From Acanthaster planci (Eukaryota; Echinodermata; Asteroidea; Valvatida; Acanthasteridae), in assembly GCF_001949145.1 (NCBI RefSeq), contig NW_019091442.1, positions 401,648 through 464,707 on the forward strand: a stretch of DNA of 63,060 nucleotides. Reading direction: 5' to 3'. The first letter of the stretch is position 1. Each line of letters opens with the position of its first letter. The notes below the pieces were generated by a model that did not search any database, was not told where the DNA came from, and saw only the letters and a program-made list of their open reading frames with translations. Both the position numbers and the translations under genes were made by a program. This document shows positions 25,182-38,310 of the stretch, in pieces.

Positions 25182-28100
25182 TTAACATGTTGGGGAGTGA
25201 CGATCAACGATACATGAGTTGTTACATGTATGGTTGTCATAACGCAATGCATGTCTATTGTCACTACATGCACTGCATGTGTAGGCCTATGTACCGCCAC
25301 TGCCTCGCCAACGCTGAAATAGACTGGTCCCTAAAGGTTTGTTGGTCAAAAGCGTTTTCAATTTGTATACTCACGCAGGACGTTAGACCACTTTGTTTGT
25401 CTGGTTCACAGACGTACGTGGGCCCAGGTCCGAATCAATTGGCTATGGCCGGAAATTACACCAAGTATTTGGCAGCATCCACAGCTAGTTCCCATAGAAT
25501 TATGCATGCATTAGCATTATATCAAGCCATAGCCAACTGATTCGGGCACGGCCTTCGTGGAAAGATACACGAATGACGTTACCTGATCAGAGTGCCCGAC
25601 TGAAATGTATGGAGGCCTTGGATTCCTTCACTGTACATAATACTCAACCCAACCCATTAAATCCGCGGTAGCAGAATTCCTGCCGAAGTTTTGCGGCTTT
25701 TTGAAATCTTTTCATGCAAATTGAAAAAAATTCTGTATTTTGCCGACGCACAGGTCTCTGGCGACGCGCGTGATGACCAGAAACTGGAGACTTTTTTTTT
25801 ACCTAAGATTGATTTATACTCGATGCCAAAACTAGGACGAAACAATTTGACTTCACGAATCATTTGGAGCGAAAATGGTTGGAGTTGAAACGTGTTCAAC
25901 TAGTGAATACCTTTAGTTACAGAAGTTACAGAGGGTACCAGGGCTGCCAAACAGGTTCTAACAAATCATCTATTCGAAACGATTGTCATCGGTGACAAAA
26001 TTACGGGGGCGGACTAGTGGATGCACGTGGGCAGACGTTCGTGCCCCTCGATCCTCCTCCCCGAAATCGTGAAATGAAAGCAGGCCATCTATAACTTGCT
26101 TTGCTTGGCTTCCAGTGTCCCCCCGACGTTTTGCCCCATCTAAACCCCCGGTTGTCAGATGAAACAATCTTCGGGTTACACTTTAAAAATCAAAATCAAA
26201 ACTGAAAGTGAATTTTGTCAGGAGACCACGGCCAATACATCTTCCCTGTCTTGCATTTTAAGACGTCAGCACTTATTTTTCTGATCACTTCAACATGCAA
26301 CACTAGTCTTGCCCTAAATTATTTCCGTCATAACCGAAGGCGTTATATCTTGAGTGGAAACTTGCTAAAACCAATCATTTAAATTTAGTGCTTGTACAGT
26401 AACTGTCCATGTTAAAACAAGATCTTTGGAAAAAAATGTTATTCGCAATAGGTTAATATAAAACAGCAGCGCAAGAAGAACCTTAACGACTAATTTGGAA
26501 TCCGAATGTTTCAAGTCTTAAACTTAATGTCTCAAGTCTTAATGACTGTTGAATGCTGTGATGTGGTACATGATGTTTTAACAAGCGAAGGACTCATAGC
26601 ACCCGAGGCGAAGGTCTCCAATTTAATCGATTTGATGAGTAACTCGATCCATGCTTACAGACAGTTATAAGACGTGTGCAGATTCGCACATCGCTGTATC
26701 AGTTTGTGTTAGTCGCGTGTATCTCCTTCGAAAGCAAGTTCTTTACGTCTTAGAAACCTTTTATGGAGGGAAGTCTCAAATGTGTCTTCAAGCTCAGCAG
26801 ACAATGTACTAACTACCTTACACGAAGAAACAAATACCAAAAGAACATCAACTTACGTTGGAAAAAATTGCAGCGCTGCAATAACTCGTTGTATAGTTTT
26901 TCCAGTTCGCTGCCCCCACAAGAGTTAACCGTAATCATCTGTTTATAAAAATTGCATGGGAACCAATGAATGGTAGCTGGTCAGTGGTTACTGCACGATA
27001 GGTTTGGATTAATGTTAAGGGCGATTACTCATCAATGATATCACGTTGCGGTGTCTAGTGGTGCAAGTGTCGTGTAAAATTGATGCCTGGTCATGAGATC
27101 GGTGTAGGCCAATGACGTCATAGTATTCAAAACAAAGGAATAACTGTACTATTTGTACACGCAAGCTTCTTTTTAAGAGATAAATAGCTGTATTATATCA
27201 TCGAAGAAATATGAATTTCTTCTGAACCTGAATTTTTCTATAGCTCCAAATGGCAGAAAGCCATCTGACACCTTTTTGGTTATGCTGTATGAAACGCACA
27301 CGTTTTAAAAACGTTTAGAATTTTCCACGCGTTCTTCGCAAAAGAGGGCACTGTTTCCGTGATCACAAGACCCTGTTTAGTTTTGGATGGCATGGCATTA
27401 CTCTTTTGTTCATAAATATGGAAACTTCTAAACAAAAAAGCTCCAAATTCGCCTGAAAATGGCACATCAACAATGAAAACCGGTTGACTTGGAGTGTTTT
27501 TAATGCATTAACACTTACACTGGAAATATATGGAAATAAAGATCTCAGTGGACTATTGGGCTTCACAGCAATTCTTCAAGTTTGCCACAAGTAACACGCA
27601 TTCTGAGTTTGATATACCCCACCTTGGTGTCTCTGTGGAGAGTGATACGCTCTCTCCAGACGTATCAGTAGGACAAGTATTGGTTGACCAAGTCTGAAAC
27701 TGACACCTATGCTATTAATTAAGAAGCTCGCTCATCCTAGCGACCAGGCCACGGCCGCATTCCACCTGTACAGTCCGTGTCAGCCCACGCGCTCTGTTGA
27801 CTTAATTTTTTCCACAATCGTGATGTTGGGTTTTGAGGTAAACTGACACCATTGCGCGAGTAACCTAAGACAGAGAAGTATTTAAATTCTTGCCCCGAAT
27901 TGACCCTGGAAGGTTCATGAGTTGACAGGCAAATTTTATTGCCTTTTCTATACATTTTCAAGGAGTGTGCCAGTTCAGTTAGGTCATTGGTAACACAAAT
28001 GAAGGCAGTTGATTGAACACTTTACGCATATTGTATCCAGGACCAATTTCACAGATCTTTTTCTTCCAGAATTTGGACATGCACAGACGATATTTGCCTT

Positions 28101-28370
28101 GCAAAAATTGTTGCTTTACAATTAAAATGTCGTGATTTAATATGAGACTTATATGTTGAGACTGTTTGTCAGCTGGATTTAACTAAAACTTCCGACTTTT
28201 AGCTCCTTGAGTTTGGGCCTAAGTCACACGACCAGTCTTTGACAGTACAACACGAAATAACTGTAAGCCTAACTCAACCTTCTAATGCCCAATTTTGCAT
28301 AAAATTAATCCCCATGGATTTCAGTTTAGAGTCATGTTTCGTGAATGTGCTTTTTATCCCTGCATTTTAG

Positions 28371-28578
28371 TGCCTATCATGTGGTCCTGGCGGTGCTGGC
28401 CAGTGTGTAGGCTTGGCCATTTGCTGCGGTGAATCTTTCGGCTGTTTTCTGGGTACGAAAGAGGCCTATGTATGTCGAGAAGAAAGTGAGCTCTCTACGC
28501 CATGCGAGGTTGTTGGCGAGACGTGCAAATCCGTAGCCGGTGGCAAGTGTGTTTCAAACGGATTCTGTTGTAACGACA
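28371..28578 (+). CDS. Asterotocin precursor, exon 2 (neurophysin core)
   Basis: This exon encodes residues 42-110, most of neurophysin, the carrier that binds the nonapeptide in the secretory pathway. It opens CLSCGPGGAGQC, matching the vertebrate CLPCGPGG block, and continues with ICCGESFGCFLGTKEAYVC, REESELSTPC, GGKC and GFCCND. It supplies 12 of the 14 conserved cysteines. Glu78 in the CREE motif lines up with the vertebrate glutamate that contacts the hormone's free amino group. The acceptor is ccctgcattttag/tgc (phase 0), and the donor is aacgaca/gtaagt (phase 1). Both intron positions agree with those of vertebrate oxytocin and vasopressin genes. The reading frame has no lesion. Confidence 0.96.
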
Positions 28579-30343
28579 GTAAGTGTTTTCAAACTATCCA
28601 TTGACCCCCCTTAATTGATGCCATCTTTCATTTCATTGGGTGAATCTTGACTGAGCACAGTACCATTAAACAGTGCAATTTAAATGTCAAAACTGAAGTA
28701 AGACTTATGGACGTTCATTTCGTTGATTTCACTTTTAGAATAAGGAAAAATCAATATTTGCATGTAGAGACAACAAAATGGGAGGTATTTCTTGATAAAA
28801 GAAAAACATTGTCTTCAGCCCGTCAGAGTAAGCTGGGGGCCACATCAGAAGAACAAAATATATTTCTCAGGCTTCTGCTTTTTCCGATTGGGAGGGGGGC
28901 AGTTTTCCGCCCGGGGGGCTCCCTTGCCCCCCCCGGGCGATGGGCCCATCTTCATCCCTAATTATCTGAAGGATTGAAACAAGATGAGGCTATTATAGAA
29001 TAGCGCCAGATTCGCTCAGTCAGTTGACCGCTGTGATGAAACCACGAGTGGACCAGACTGTCATTATGAGAATTCCATGCAGCACTTGGTGGGCATTGCC
29101 CCGTGTCTTGAAATAAATCCATTTGAGACTCATTTTGCTGTTCATTTGAGCAGCAGTAAGGCCTTTTATGTGCATGTTGTTTAAGTCATTGGATATGGTA
29201 TCACCTCATCAAATAGGCATATTTGAAAAACTACTAATTTACAAGTTCTAAGACAGAATTTGCAACAGCAGAGAGCAGACACTGTGAATTGTTCCATAGC
29301 TAATCAGTTTTAAAACTTTGAAATTAGCATTAGTCTATTTGCTTTCCTCCAGTTAGTTAATTTCCTTCCCAGTTGTTGGAGGTTTGTAGACTTACAACTT
29401 GTCACTGTCAGTGTCTGATCGGCAGGCACTGATTGTTTTTCAACACCTTAGTGGCGCATCTATTTTTCTTGATCTCCATAAATACTTACGTGAGAAGTTT
29501 TATCTTTGAAATAATAGAAGTTTTCGTTATAAATTGATGTGTACTATGTGACATTAGAAACCGTTACCTGCATGAGAGGAAGGATTACAGTCACTGCATA
29601 AAACCGCTGATCTGCTGGTGCATTTGCCGTCACCCAAGGATACTTAATCAAAGAGTGATAGGCAAAGCGAAAAAAAAGATGTGTATACAATACGTCTTTA
29701 TCCTGGCCTGTCTGGACACCTTGGTCAACGTCGCTGTCGTAAACGTACACTTTAGTGCTTGGGGTTTGCATTTTCACGTGTGCAAACCTAAGTAAGGATT
29801 TGATTTCGTACTGTAAGTTCAATTTTGTAAGAATCTTTGCAAATTACGTTTTCGTGAACTGTCTGTGGCTTAGCTAGACATCTAACCCCGTTCACTTTGG
29901 AGTTTTAATAGATCATATTTCCAGAAAAAACCCATTGAAATGTATGCAATCGACTACAAAGATGAAAATTCTTCATTTGGTTCGGACATCTTATGCCGAA
30001 AAGTAGTTGATTGTCACGGACGAAGCCTTAGAAGGAGACGACGCCGAGGTTTGGTAGCCCTGTAGTTGTCACGGAAGTTTATACTCTTACTGAATTGAAT
30101 TGTCAGGGAAAAGTGAAGTGTGGTCGTGAACACAGGCACGCTGCTTCCATGCACCTGGCTGTTTGGAACAGAAGTATCCAATGCTGTCTAACCCACCCCT
30201 ATTTATGCTAATTAAGGAAACATTACCAAGTTTTTATTGCAAGCAAACTGTTTGTAATAAAATGTAATATAATCATCGACACGTTGACACCGTACACTGC
30301 TCGGTCAGTAACTCTAGTCTTTTCCATCTTTCGTTTTGTCCAG
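28579..30343 (+). other. Asterotocin intron 2 (1.8 kb, phase 1)
   Basis: It begins gtaagtg and ends with a pyrimidine-rich acceptor (ctttcgttttgtccag). A G/C-rich repeat fragment lies at 28880-28965. No other exon was seen. Confidence 0.85.
28880..28965. repeat. G/C-run repeat fragment in intron 2
   Basis: The sequence holds gggaggggggcag, a run of cccggggggctccc and a run of ccccccccgggcg. It resembles the G-run repeats at 6713 and 35800. The neighbouring C and G runs could fold on themselves. Confidence 0.5.
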
Positions 30344-30450
30344 GGAGCTGTTCATTAGACGCAGCATGCAGAACAACCGAAACAGGACAGCGTGAACTCA
30401 AGGATAGACTGAAAGAGAGGCTGTTAGACGCCCTCTTGCGTCAGCCTTGA
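30344..30450 (+). CDS. Asterotocin precursor, exon 3 (neurophysin end and tail)
   Basis: The exon completes codon 111 (Arg) and encodes residues 112-145. SCSLDAAC provides cysteines 13 and 14 of neurophysin. A 26-residue tail follows: RTTETGQ, then RELKDRLKERLLDALLRQP and a TGA stop (30448-30450). The tail is charged and leucine-rich with roughly heptad spacing, so an amphipathic helix is likely. It has no further cleavage signature of the GKR type. The total coding length over three exons is 438 bases (145 residues). A second stop (TAA) follows directly after the TGA. Confidence 0.94.
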
Positions 30451-30451
30451 T

Positions 30452-30457
30452 AATAAA
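30452..30457 (+). terminator. Poly(A) signal AATAAA just after the stop
   Basis: AATAAA begins two bases after the asterotocin stop codon. Using it would give an extremely short 3' UTR. A second AATAAA lies at 30684-30689 and is the more usual distance away. Confidence 0.4.
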
Positions 30458-30683
30458 ACCCTACCGTTACAAAGGAGTCCGCAGATCCACGGTGCAACGC
30501 ATGAGGGACTAAGAACAGTTTCAGTTTCTCCTTAAATTCTGACTTAATATTTCTATAGAGCTAAAGTCATATTTCAGTGGCAAAGGAAGTTCCAACGAAA
30601 CTTATGTCGCTTTGCATTGTGTCCATTTCTAACGAATTGGGCAGTTCTTACTTATTTTCTAGAATCACGTTTCCTTTCTGGCA

Positions 30684-30689
30684 AATAAA
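30684..30689 (+). terminator. Poly(A) signal AATAAA, more distal
   Basis: It lies about 235 bases past the asterotocin stop and is followed by T/G-containing sequence. It is the likelier 3' end of the transcript, but this rests on sequence alone. Confidence 0.45.
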
Positions 30690-30699
30690 ATTGTTGCAA

Positions 30700-32147
30700 T
30701 CGCATTGATATCTAAATGAAATATTTCTTTCCGTGTAGTGCTAATTAGTTTTGATATGCGAAATTTGACTATACAATGACAAGACGATCGTCGCACGGTT
30801 TTGAAATACATATTTCAAACTTGCTTTCCAGAAAGATGATCCATGTTCAGGTACATGAATCATGTTACATAGGCCTACCACATTTAGTTCATTTATAGCT
30901 TGTAAACATGTTAATCACGGAATATAAAAAACTAACTCAAGCTATAACGAATCTCTGCAAAAAAGTAAAGGGTGTGATTTTAACGTGACAGAGAAGCACA
31001 CTCGCTAAAGCAGAATCAAGATGTATTATCGGTGTTCTTGATTTTGCAATAATTTAATTTAAGGTCAATAAACAAGAAGTTTTTGTCGTAGGGCCTGAAA
31101 CTTTGTACACTATAATGCTACAGCTCAGTGTATTGTGGTCGGGACGTTTTCATGAATAGCTCAAGAAAATCGGCTTTTTGTACTTCGTACGGGTTTAACT
31201 CTCTGTTACTGAGTTTCTTTTGCAACGCTAAGGACATAGACGCATTTATACCATGACGAATCCGGGAGCGAGGTCAAAACTAAGTCTTGTGTGTCGAAGT
31301 TTGAACTGTTCAAAAGTCATTGTGTGGTTTATGTTGGTCTTTAATACGCCATTCCGTGTTTTTAATTCAGTTGTATGCCAATGTTAATATTAATACAATC
31401 AATATAAGACAACCGTGTCATAACTTTTCAAGCCGGCACCCGGCTGTGCTAGGATACCGGTCTGTTTATTCCCAACACTTGGGAATCCGTCGGTCGAGTT
31501 AAAAGTGGTATCGTACAAACTATGATGTTATTTTTTGAACAGTCAAGCATTTTATCCTCGCTTATATTCCTGATACATTTAACCTATATATATACGATAA
31601 AGATAAACAAACAAATCAACCAAAATGCTGACCGGACGAAGTTGCCCATATTGCTCCCTCCCTGCCTCAATGCATGTATAGTACCATGTAAGTAAAACTC
31701 AATGTAAAGTCTTGATTTTAATTTGAACAGTGGTACTTATACAGTTATGTGGCGACGAACATTACGACGGACAGATGATCTTTAATTGACAGTAAAACTT
31801 TGTAAATAATCACTGATGCACATATGTTGATGCACGTGCTTTGAAATAGTTACTGCTTTGCTAAAATGAAATACACAAAAGCGTATTATTGTTATGGAAA
31901 TACGAAACATTTGCAATATTATGACACCTTAATTACAATGTACATGCATATATATGACAATATTCATTTTAACGTGAAGAAATCTTACACTTATCAAAGG
32001 CCAAATATTTCACATTATATGAAGAATCAGGTTAATTGTTTCTTTCTTTGTTTCTGTTCAGGATAAAGTCAGCGAAAATAATTACGCATTAAATTGATAA
32101 CATGGTAGAAACACAAACTAAATTATACGTGTAGATCGATGTTCTCG
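30700..32147. other. Non-coding DNA, no gene seen
   Basis: AT-rich sequence downstream of the asterotocin gene with no recognisable exon or repeat. Confidence 0.55.
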
Positions 32148-32272
32148 TGATGGTGATTACGATGGTGACGGTGGTGATGGTAAAAATGTTGGGGATGGTG
32201 ATGACGGTGATGATGGTGATGGTGGTGATGATGATGATAAAGATGATGGGGACGGGGATAATGATGATGATA
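32148..32272. repeat. GAT/GGT trinucleotide repeat
   Basis: Imperfect runs of gatggt and gatgat over about 125 bases, with interruptions. It is not in a long open frame. Confidence 0.9.
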
Positions 32273-35200
32273 ACTAAGCACCTTCGATAGTCTCTAAGCG
32301 ATATCCTTTAAGTGTTATTTCGAAAATATATCTTGCGTTGATGCACGTAGTACAACTGTTCTCTTTTAATTCAATATTGGTTTGAACTAAGACGGAAAGA
32401 AACTTTTATCTGCAAATGCATCAACCTTCGTAATTGAATTTTGATGCCCTCGAAGAATAGCTCCTCATGTTTTAATTTGAAATTTGCAAAGAAAAAAACC
32501 ACTACTGCATTTATAGTCATTTTCAACGTAGGGAATGCACATTTTAATCACATTAAGGTAGGCCTATGCAGATCTATTCAGTCATCGATGGCGTCACAAA
32601 CCATTCAGGTTTCGTGTCGAAGCTATCTTGTAACATTTAAGGTTTTCTCTTTCAAAGAACAATTTATCTGCCTCTGATCCACTATTGTGCGAATTATTAG
32701 CTTCGTGGTTTAATGATTATTTCTTCGATTGTTTTTTTGTTCTATTAAGATGATCGGTCAATAAAAATTCAACCTTTCATCAAGCTCACACGTGTTGTCT
32801 CCATTCCGCCGTGTATAGCAGGTTGTTAAGGTCAACCTTCTCTTTACTGCCGAAGGACCTAACCAAAAGTATTTACGTACTTTCACGAGGAGTAAATACA
32901 GAAAATACCAATTGTAATGTTTTACTATTCCAAATTGATATTGAAGACAGTCACACAAAGAATACAGTCAAACATGTGGAAAAATTAATGTATGTTCCAA
33001 TTGGTTATTATGCTCGATCTTTGCCTACCATTTTAACCCTGCACCGACTTGAATTGCGAGCAACATGAGTGCCTTTAAGACTTCTTTCCATCTTATCCGT
33101 CCATCCTTGATTAAACCTTTATTACTCTCTTCATCAGTGAAGCCTCTCACTGGTTAGAAACTCACGATCGCGGAGTACATTTCCGTTTGATAAAGACCGT
33201 GTGAAGTACACAGTGATATGTGGGTACCTATACAGGTGCCAGAGAATTACTAAACCTGTCGCTGGTCACTTGATAACAATTATATCTGGAAGGCAACCTC
33301 GAGCACAGTGCCAATATTGATCTGGCCCACATTCAGTCACTTAGATCCCAGCCTTTCTCTGCTCTTTCTTGAGATGAGCTAGCCCTTACTTCTAGGGAGG
33401 GATTTCATCATTGCATCTCTTTCTCCCCTGTTCCGTTTCGCTATTGATGTTGCCGGATTTCAGGACCAGGAACCAAATTGAGAGACCCGTCCCTTGGGTC
33501 GTAGTGTCTTTATTAATTTCCGCAAATCTTGATAAACTGCCACGCTGTACTTACATCATTTGCCAGCCATTGAGTTTGTTGGCCTGCATTTTGGACAAAA
33601 TCTGCAGAAATACTGGCGTTAATTACAAGTGTTGATGGTAAAAATATAATAAGTGTTATTTCAAACAGCTTTGACGTTCCTTGCAATGTCTTTGCAGATG
33701 TATGGTCTTCATCTGCTCAAGTTAAATGGTCGATATTTGTCTGATTTACCTGCTCATTGCTCCCAACGCGTCCTTCTCCAAGCAAAGACAGCAGGCATGT
33801 CATTTACTCATGTCATCAAACGTGCGAGAAGATGATTAGAAAATTTGATTGACACTGCTCATATAAGGCATATAAATCGCTCGGTTGGTTTTGTTTTTGT
33901 ACATAGGTGTGATAAGCCAAGCCTAGCTGTGAGAGGATCTTGTACGCTGATCAAATTCACCATATTGGGACACTTGACTATACTTACAAAAATACAAAGA
34001 CAACAAACCCAGGCTAACAATCGAGGCCAGGTGGGACTCCTTCAAGTATTGATGACGTCGATGAATTTTCTATCGCAAGAATAGAAGCATACACGTGCCT
34101 CCTCTAAAAGCTCTAAGGTATCCTCCTTCGGTTAACAAAGCCGTCAAAGTTCTTCGGATCGTTAAGTACGTTTTATTTCCCTGCGGCTTTGAAAGTAATT
34201 TGAAAACATATCCACTTTTGACGCAGAAGGAATATCAAGACTAAAAAGCATTAGGTATGAATGTCGATCGTTTGGGAGCAATAGGCTATCGGTGGTCCAA
34301 ACCAAAATGATGACGTGTTCTTTTTCTATTTAGTTTGCATCAATGCAGTGCTCATCTGCATGTATTTGGTCTGCTGAAAATATGAATTTAACCATTTCTT
34401 TTATTTCAGGCTGGGTTCAGGTTAAGTACTAGGGGCTGGGAGGTAATCATGCATCCTTTTTGGGCTGACAGGCATATTTTGTATCTTTCATATTTCCAGC
34501 AATAGTTTATTTATTTGTTAGCCACATCCAACAGCAGAAATACCGCCAACTATAGGAATGGAAATAAATAAACTCAAATAAAAAACAGTGTAATTTAAAT
34601 TGTGACATATATCATTGCTAAACAAAAACACTAAATAATGAAACAACGGATGTGTATGTGCATGTCTAAATAAATAGAGAACGCACATAAATAAATTTTT
34701 AAAAAATCATAAAAAAATAAAATAAACAAAAGACAAACAAAAACTGTAAGGGAGAATGACGGTGATCCAGGAAATAAGATGTTATGGGAAAGGAGGGGAA
34801 TCCCAACCCAGGGGAGCACAGGTGAAGTGACTATTGAAACAAATACAAACGATAAAACGCAGACAAACATATTAACCAACATCAAATATAACATAAAATA
34901 AACAGACACCTGAATATCCGGGTAAACAAACATGAACATGTACTATAGGAGAACTGATGACACACAAAGAAGCAACAAACAAACAATAAGAACATTGAAC
35001 TGACAGCTCATTCCCATTAGGTAGGCCATGAAGAAAGTGATCCAAATCATCAGAAGAAGAAACTCTAGCAACTGGTAAACTTGGGAGCAGGAAACAGCGT
35101 AAAAGACCAAAAATAGGAGAGCAATGTACAGGATCGGTTGACTGGTCATCATCTTCAGTTCAAATTGAAACGAAACGTTGTCAACATGCGCTATGTGAGT

Positions 35201-35799
35201 GGATTAGATTACTGAATTACTGTCTTCATTAACTTTTGATGTGTCGTTCACAATCAAATTGAAGTTGGAACTGATATTGATCTAAATAACTCATTCAGCT
35301 CCTGATGTTGGAGTTAGAGATTTCAAAGAAACGTTCAATAATATTTAATTGTGGGCAAATGACGGTGATATTAACTTAAACAACTTGCAAAATGCACCAG
35401 GAAATTAAGAACTGATTTGTGTCAGAACACAGGACACGTGCCATTTGAGAAGTAGGACATCTAAAAATAAACCAAAATGGTTTGAAGTTAATAGTTTGAG
35501 GTCATATATTTTAAAATTGTACATATGTACAATTTCTAATACAGTGATTATTTTAACAAAATTCAATCAAAACCACTAGAAAAAAATCAATGTAATCGAG
35601 AGGGAGTCAGAACAAAAAGACGACCAGTCATACATGAAGTCTTTTTGACTCACCTAAACCGTTTCATAGGTCGAAATCAATTCTTAACATAGGCGTATTC
35701 AAGTTCATATCATACTCATTCATCTAGACCTATGATATCTTCCATGGCGTCACCGCGACTACCTTCTTACTCGCTCCAAACTCTGTGGCGTAACATGTT
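32273..35799. other. Non-coding DNA, no gene seen
   Basis: AT-rich sequence. The long frames around 34631-35152 on the - strand come from A-rich, low-complexity sequence and encode biased hydrophobic residues. Confidence 0.5.
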
Positions 35800-35985
35800 C
35801 GGGGAGCACCAAGGGGTTGAACAATTTTTTCAAGAGGCACGACAATAAAATAAGCTGTAGCTGCATGGCAATATAAACTCAACGGAGATTATTCACAGAT
35901 GTCAAACGGGGGGGGAGCACGCGGGAGGCATGGGCATCCACGGGGGGGGAGTCTCCCGTGAATCCCATACTTACGCCACTATCCA
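35800..35985. repeat. G-run repeat
   Basis: It contains ggcgtaacatgttcggggagcac, two long G runs and a terminal cttacgccact motif. It is similar in kind to the G-run repeat at 6713-6920. Confidence 0.5.
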
Positions 35986-38064
35986 AACCTATGCAGCACA
36001 ATAAATCATTCAAAATATATTAACGGAACGAATTTGTCAGACCAGAGCTTCTGCAAAAATGGATGACTATTGTATGTTTTCCTTTTAAGCTCCAAGCCAA
36101 TTCAGCATCCTTTTTCATTTTTGGTTCAGAATATTTATTCCTGAGACGTTTCAAGTGGTATCTTTAATGTGTTCCCCATTCTATATTCATCAAGTTGATT
36201 TTGCTATGCATTCAAGGAAGGAATGCCTCAGTAATCACGTAACAACGCAGCAGAATCCCCAGTTTTCTGCACTGAGCAAGTGTGCAATACCAATATAACG
36301 GTGAGCAATAAGACGGACGCACAACGGTTTTGTTAAAACTGGTCTGGTTTCCCTGGCCTGTAGGTGGAAAGACTTCTGACAGCTTGATTTTGTACGATCG
36401 ATAAGCATCACTATATGCAAGTCCCCAATAGGGTAGCTCGCGGCGGGGGCTTGGTGTGACAGAATGCGGCCGCATAGTCACCAAGGCAGTGAGATAACTA
36501 TCATACAACAACAGTCTTTGCCTGGTGGGTCCTGATGAAAAAAGGAAGGACAAACTCCTGAAACCAGCACTCCGAGTCTTACCCCTTAGAAACCATCTCT
36601 TGCCTTTGTAGATCCTAAATCACTTCAAGCTACGTGTTCTAAAGGCAACAGCAAGGCACTGACCCCTCAGATTTCACTTTCATCTAGCCGGCGAAAGCTC
36701 TATCGAAACGACGTCAAAGTAGGTCTGTGAAAGAACCAAGTGAAAGTTTATTACGTTACCACACATGTTTATCAAATCACATCAAATCATGTGGAATTGT
36801 CCAGAAGGTGAACGACAACCAGAGAAATGATTCAATTGTATCCCGCCCCAAACCAACAACGGGCTTGTTTCGTTCAGCTTTTCATCGAGGAGAAACGTTT
36901 TGTGTGTTTGCGTGGAATATGAGAGTTCCGACTCGATATTGTAACCATTGTTTCTAATGTTTTTCTATTCTTCGGGAGCTGACGTCGAACTCAAATCCAG
37001 TGCACCCTTGAAGATTTGTGATGAATAAGCGTTAGGGACCACGTTAATCATTTAATAAGAAAACTTAAAAAGCAGTACTCCTTAGTGGTACCGTATTCAT
37101 TCATTATCGCTTTTATCAGAGGACTGGTGTGTTGGGTTTTGCACAAAGAATGTAGTGTATCTCCCCACATCCTCACGGAAAGGGACTTATTATAGTGTAT
37201 AACATGTAAGTGGAATCTGTTTGTATTATGAATAGTTAATTAATTATTTAATAGATTAATTACTGATGAATGATTGTGCTGCCTTACAAAATGAATGCAA
37301 AGTGTAATCCTTTTTTAATTAAGACAGCTTAGCAGGCGATTCCAACGCTTGAACAATTAGAATAATTTGAGAACAGAATCGGTGTGCTGTGATGTGCGCA
37401 CATAAACAAAGCCTCCTGTTCAAAATACGCACAGGATTTCTACAATTACAGATTTTTAATGATTCATACATGTTAAGAGACTACGAATTAAGATTTTTAA
37501 TCATAAATCATTTATTCTCTGAATTTATTGGAGGTCATATTCATGGGTATCGTGCTATTAGGTAAGGGGTGATTACCCGCCCCCCAGAGAAATGAAAATT
37601 TTAACAAATTGAAAAATTGCTAGCCAGCAAGAAACTGAATAGAAAAACAAATGGGAAAGAATATGAAAATTGCCAGTTTCTATTGAAATTCCTCGAAATT
37701 GACCCCTTCCATTAGTTCAATACTTTCAGTCTGCGACATATAAGAGCCCATGCCCATAGCCTCTAGATGAGCAATCGACATCAATGAATATGGTTTTATT
37801 TGCTGGGGACAGCCAGTTTTAATTACAAATTAGCTCCTTTCTCCTAGCCTGGAAGCTTTTTTCATGCGCAATACATGAAGAAAACTAGAGCGCTTACCAG
37901 TGAAAAACCAGGATCTTGAGCACGTTCAAAGTTATACTTTAAGAGTAGTTGCAGTCAATTTGTTTTAATACAAACCTTCAAAATGTACCTCTGTGTCTCA
38001 GTTAACCTTATTTTCAGCTTTTGTTTAACTGTTTCACAGGGTATTTCACTCCATTTTTTGTTTT
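35986..38064. other. Non-coding DNA, no gene recognised
   Basis: AT-rich sequence. A 113-codon frame at 36212-36553 on the - strand is open but has no recognised domain and no clear splice sites. It may be part of an unrecognised repeat. Confidence 0.45.
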
Positions 38065-38116
38065 TATGCTAATGAGCATTTCGATATTCATGAGCAAAAC
38101 TGTGATGTCATCCCAG
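38065..38116. repeat. Dispersed 50-base repeat, copy 1
   Basis: The order tatgctaatg, attcatgagca, tgatgtcatcc is found again, inverted, at 52541-52593 with roughly 80 percent identity by eye. A shorter inverted match (ggatgacatcaca) lies at 38576-38588, so this may be one end of a larger foldback element that encloses the next feature. Confidence 0.55.
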
Positions 38117-38310
38117 GAAGAAAGCTACGATGTCATAAAAAGGGCTACATTTTGTAGATTTTACTGTGCTAGGTTTTCTCTTCTTTCGCCTGCTCATTGT
38201 TGTTTATGTTCATAGCGGTGAGCGAGCATCAATCCCTTTTTCAGAGTTGTCCTCAGTGAGTAAATTCTAAGTTCACAATTTCAACAGAAAAAACTGTGCT
38301 CTGAATAATG

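Larger units (their letters stand above)
17902..28370 (+). other. Asterotocin intron 1 (10.5 kb, phase 0)
   Basis: It begins gtaagc and ends tatccctgcattttag. Besides the repeats listed separately (22.2, 24.7 and 25.0 kb), I see no exon or RNA gene in it. The frames at 20443-20649 and 25145-25540 are probably random. Confidence 0.8.

Noticed and set aside
34631-34939. 102-codon - strand frame with membrane-protein look
   Set aside because: Hydrophobicity comes from A-rich template sequence. There is no family resemblance or splice support.
36212-36553. 113-codon - strand frame
   Set aside because: No recognised domain or splice context; possibly part of an unrecognised repeat.
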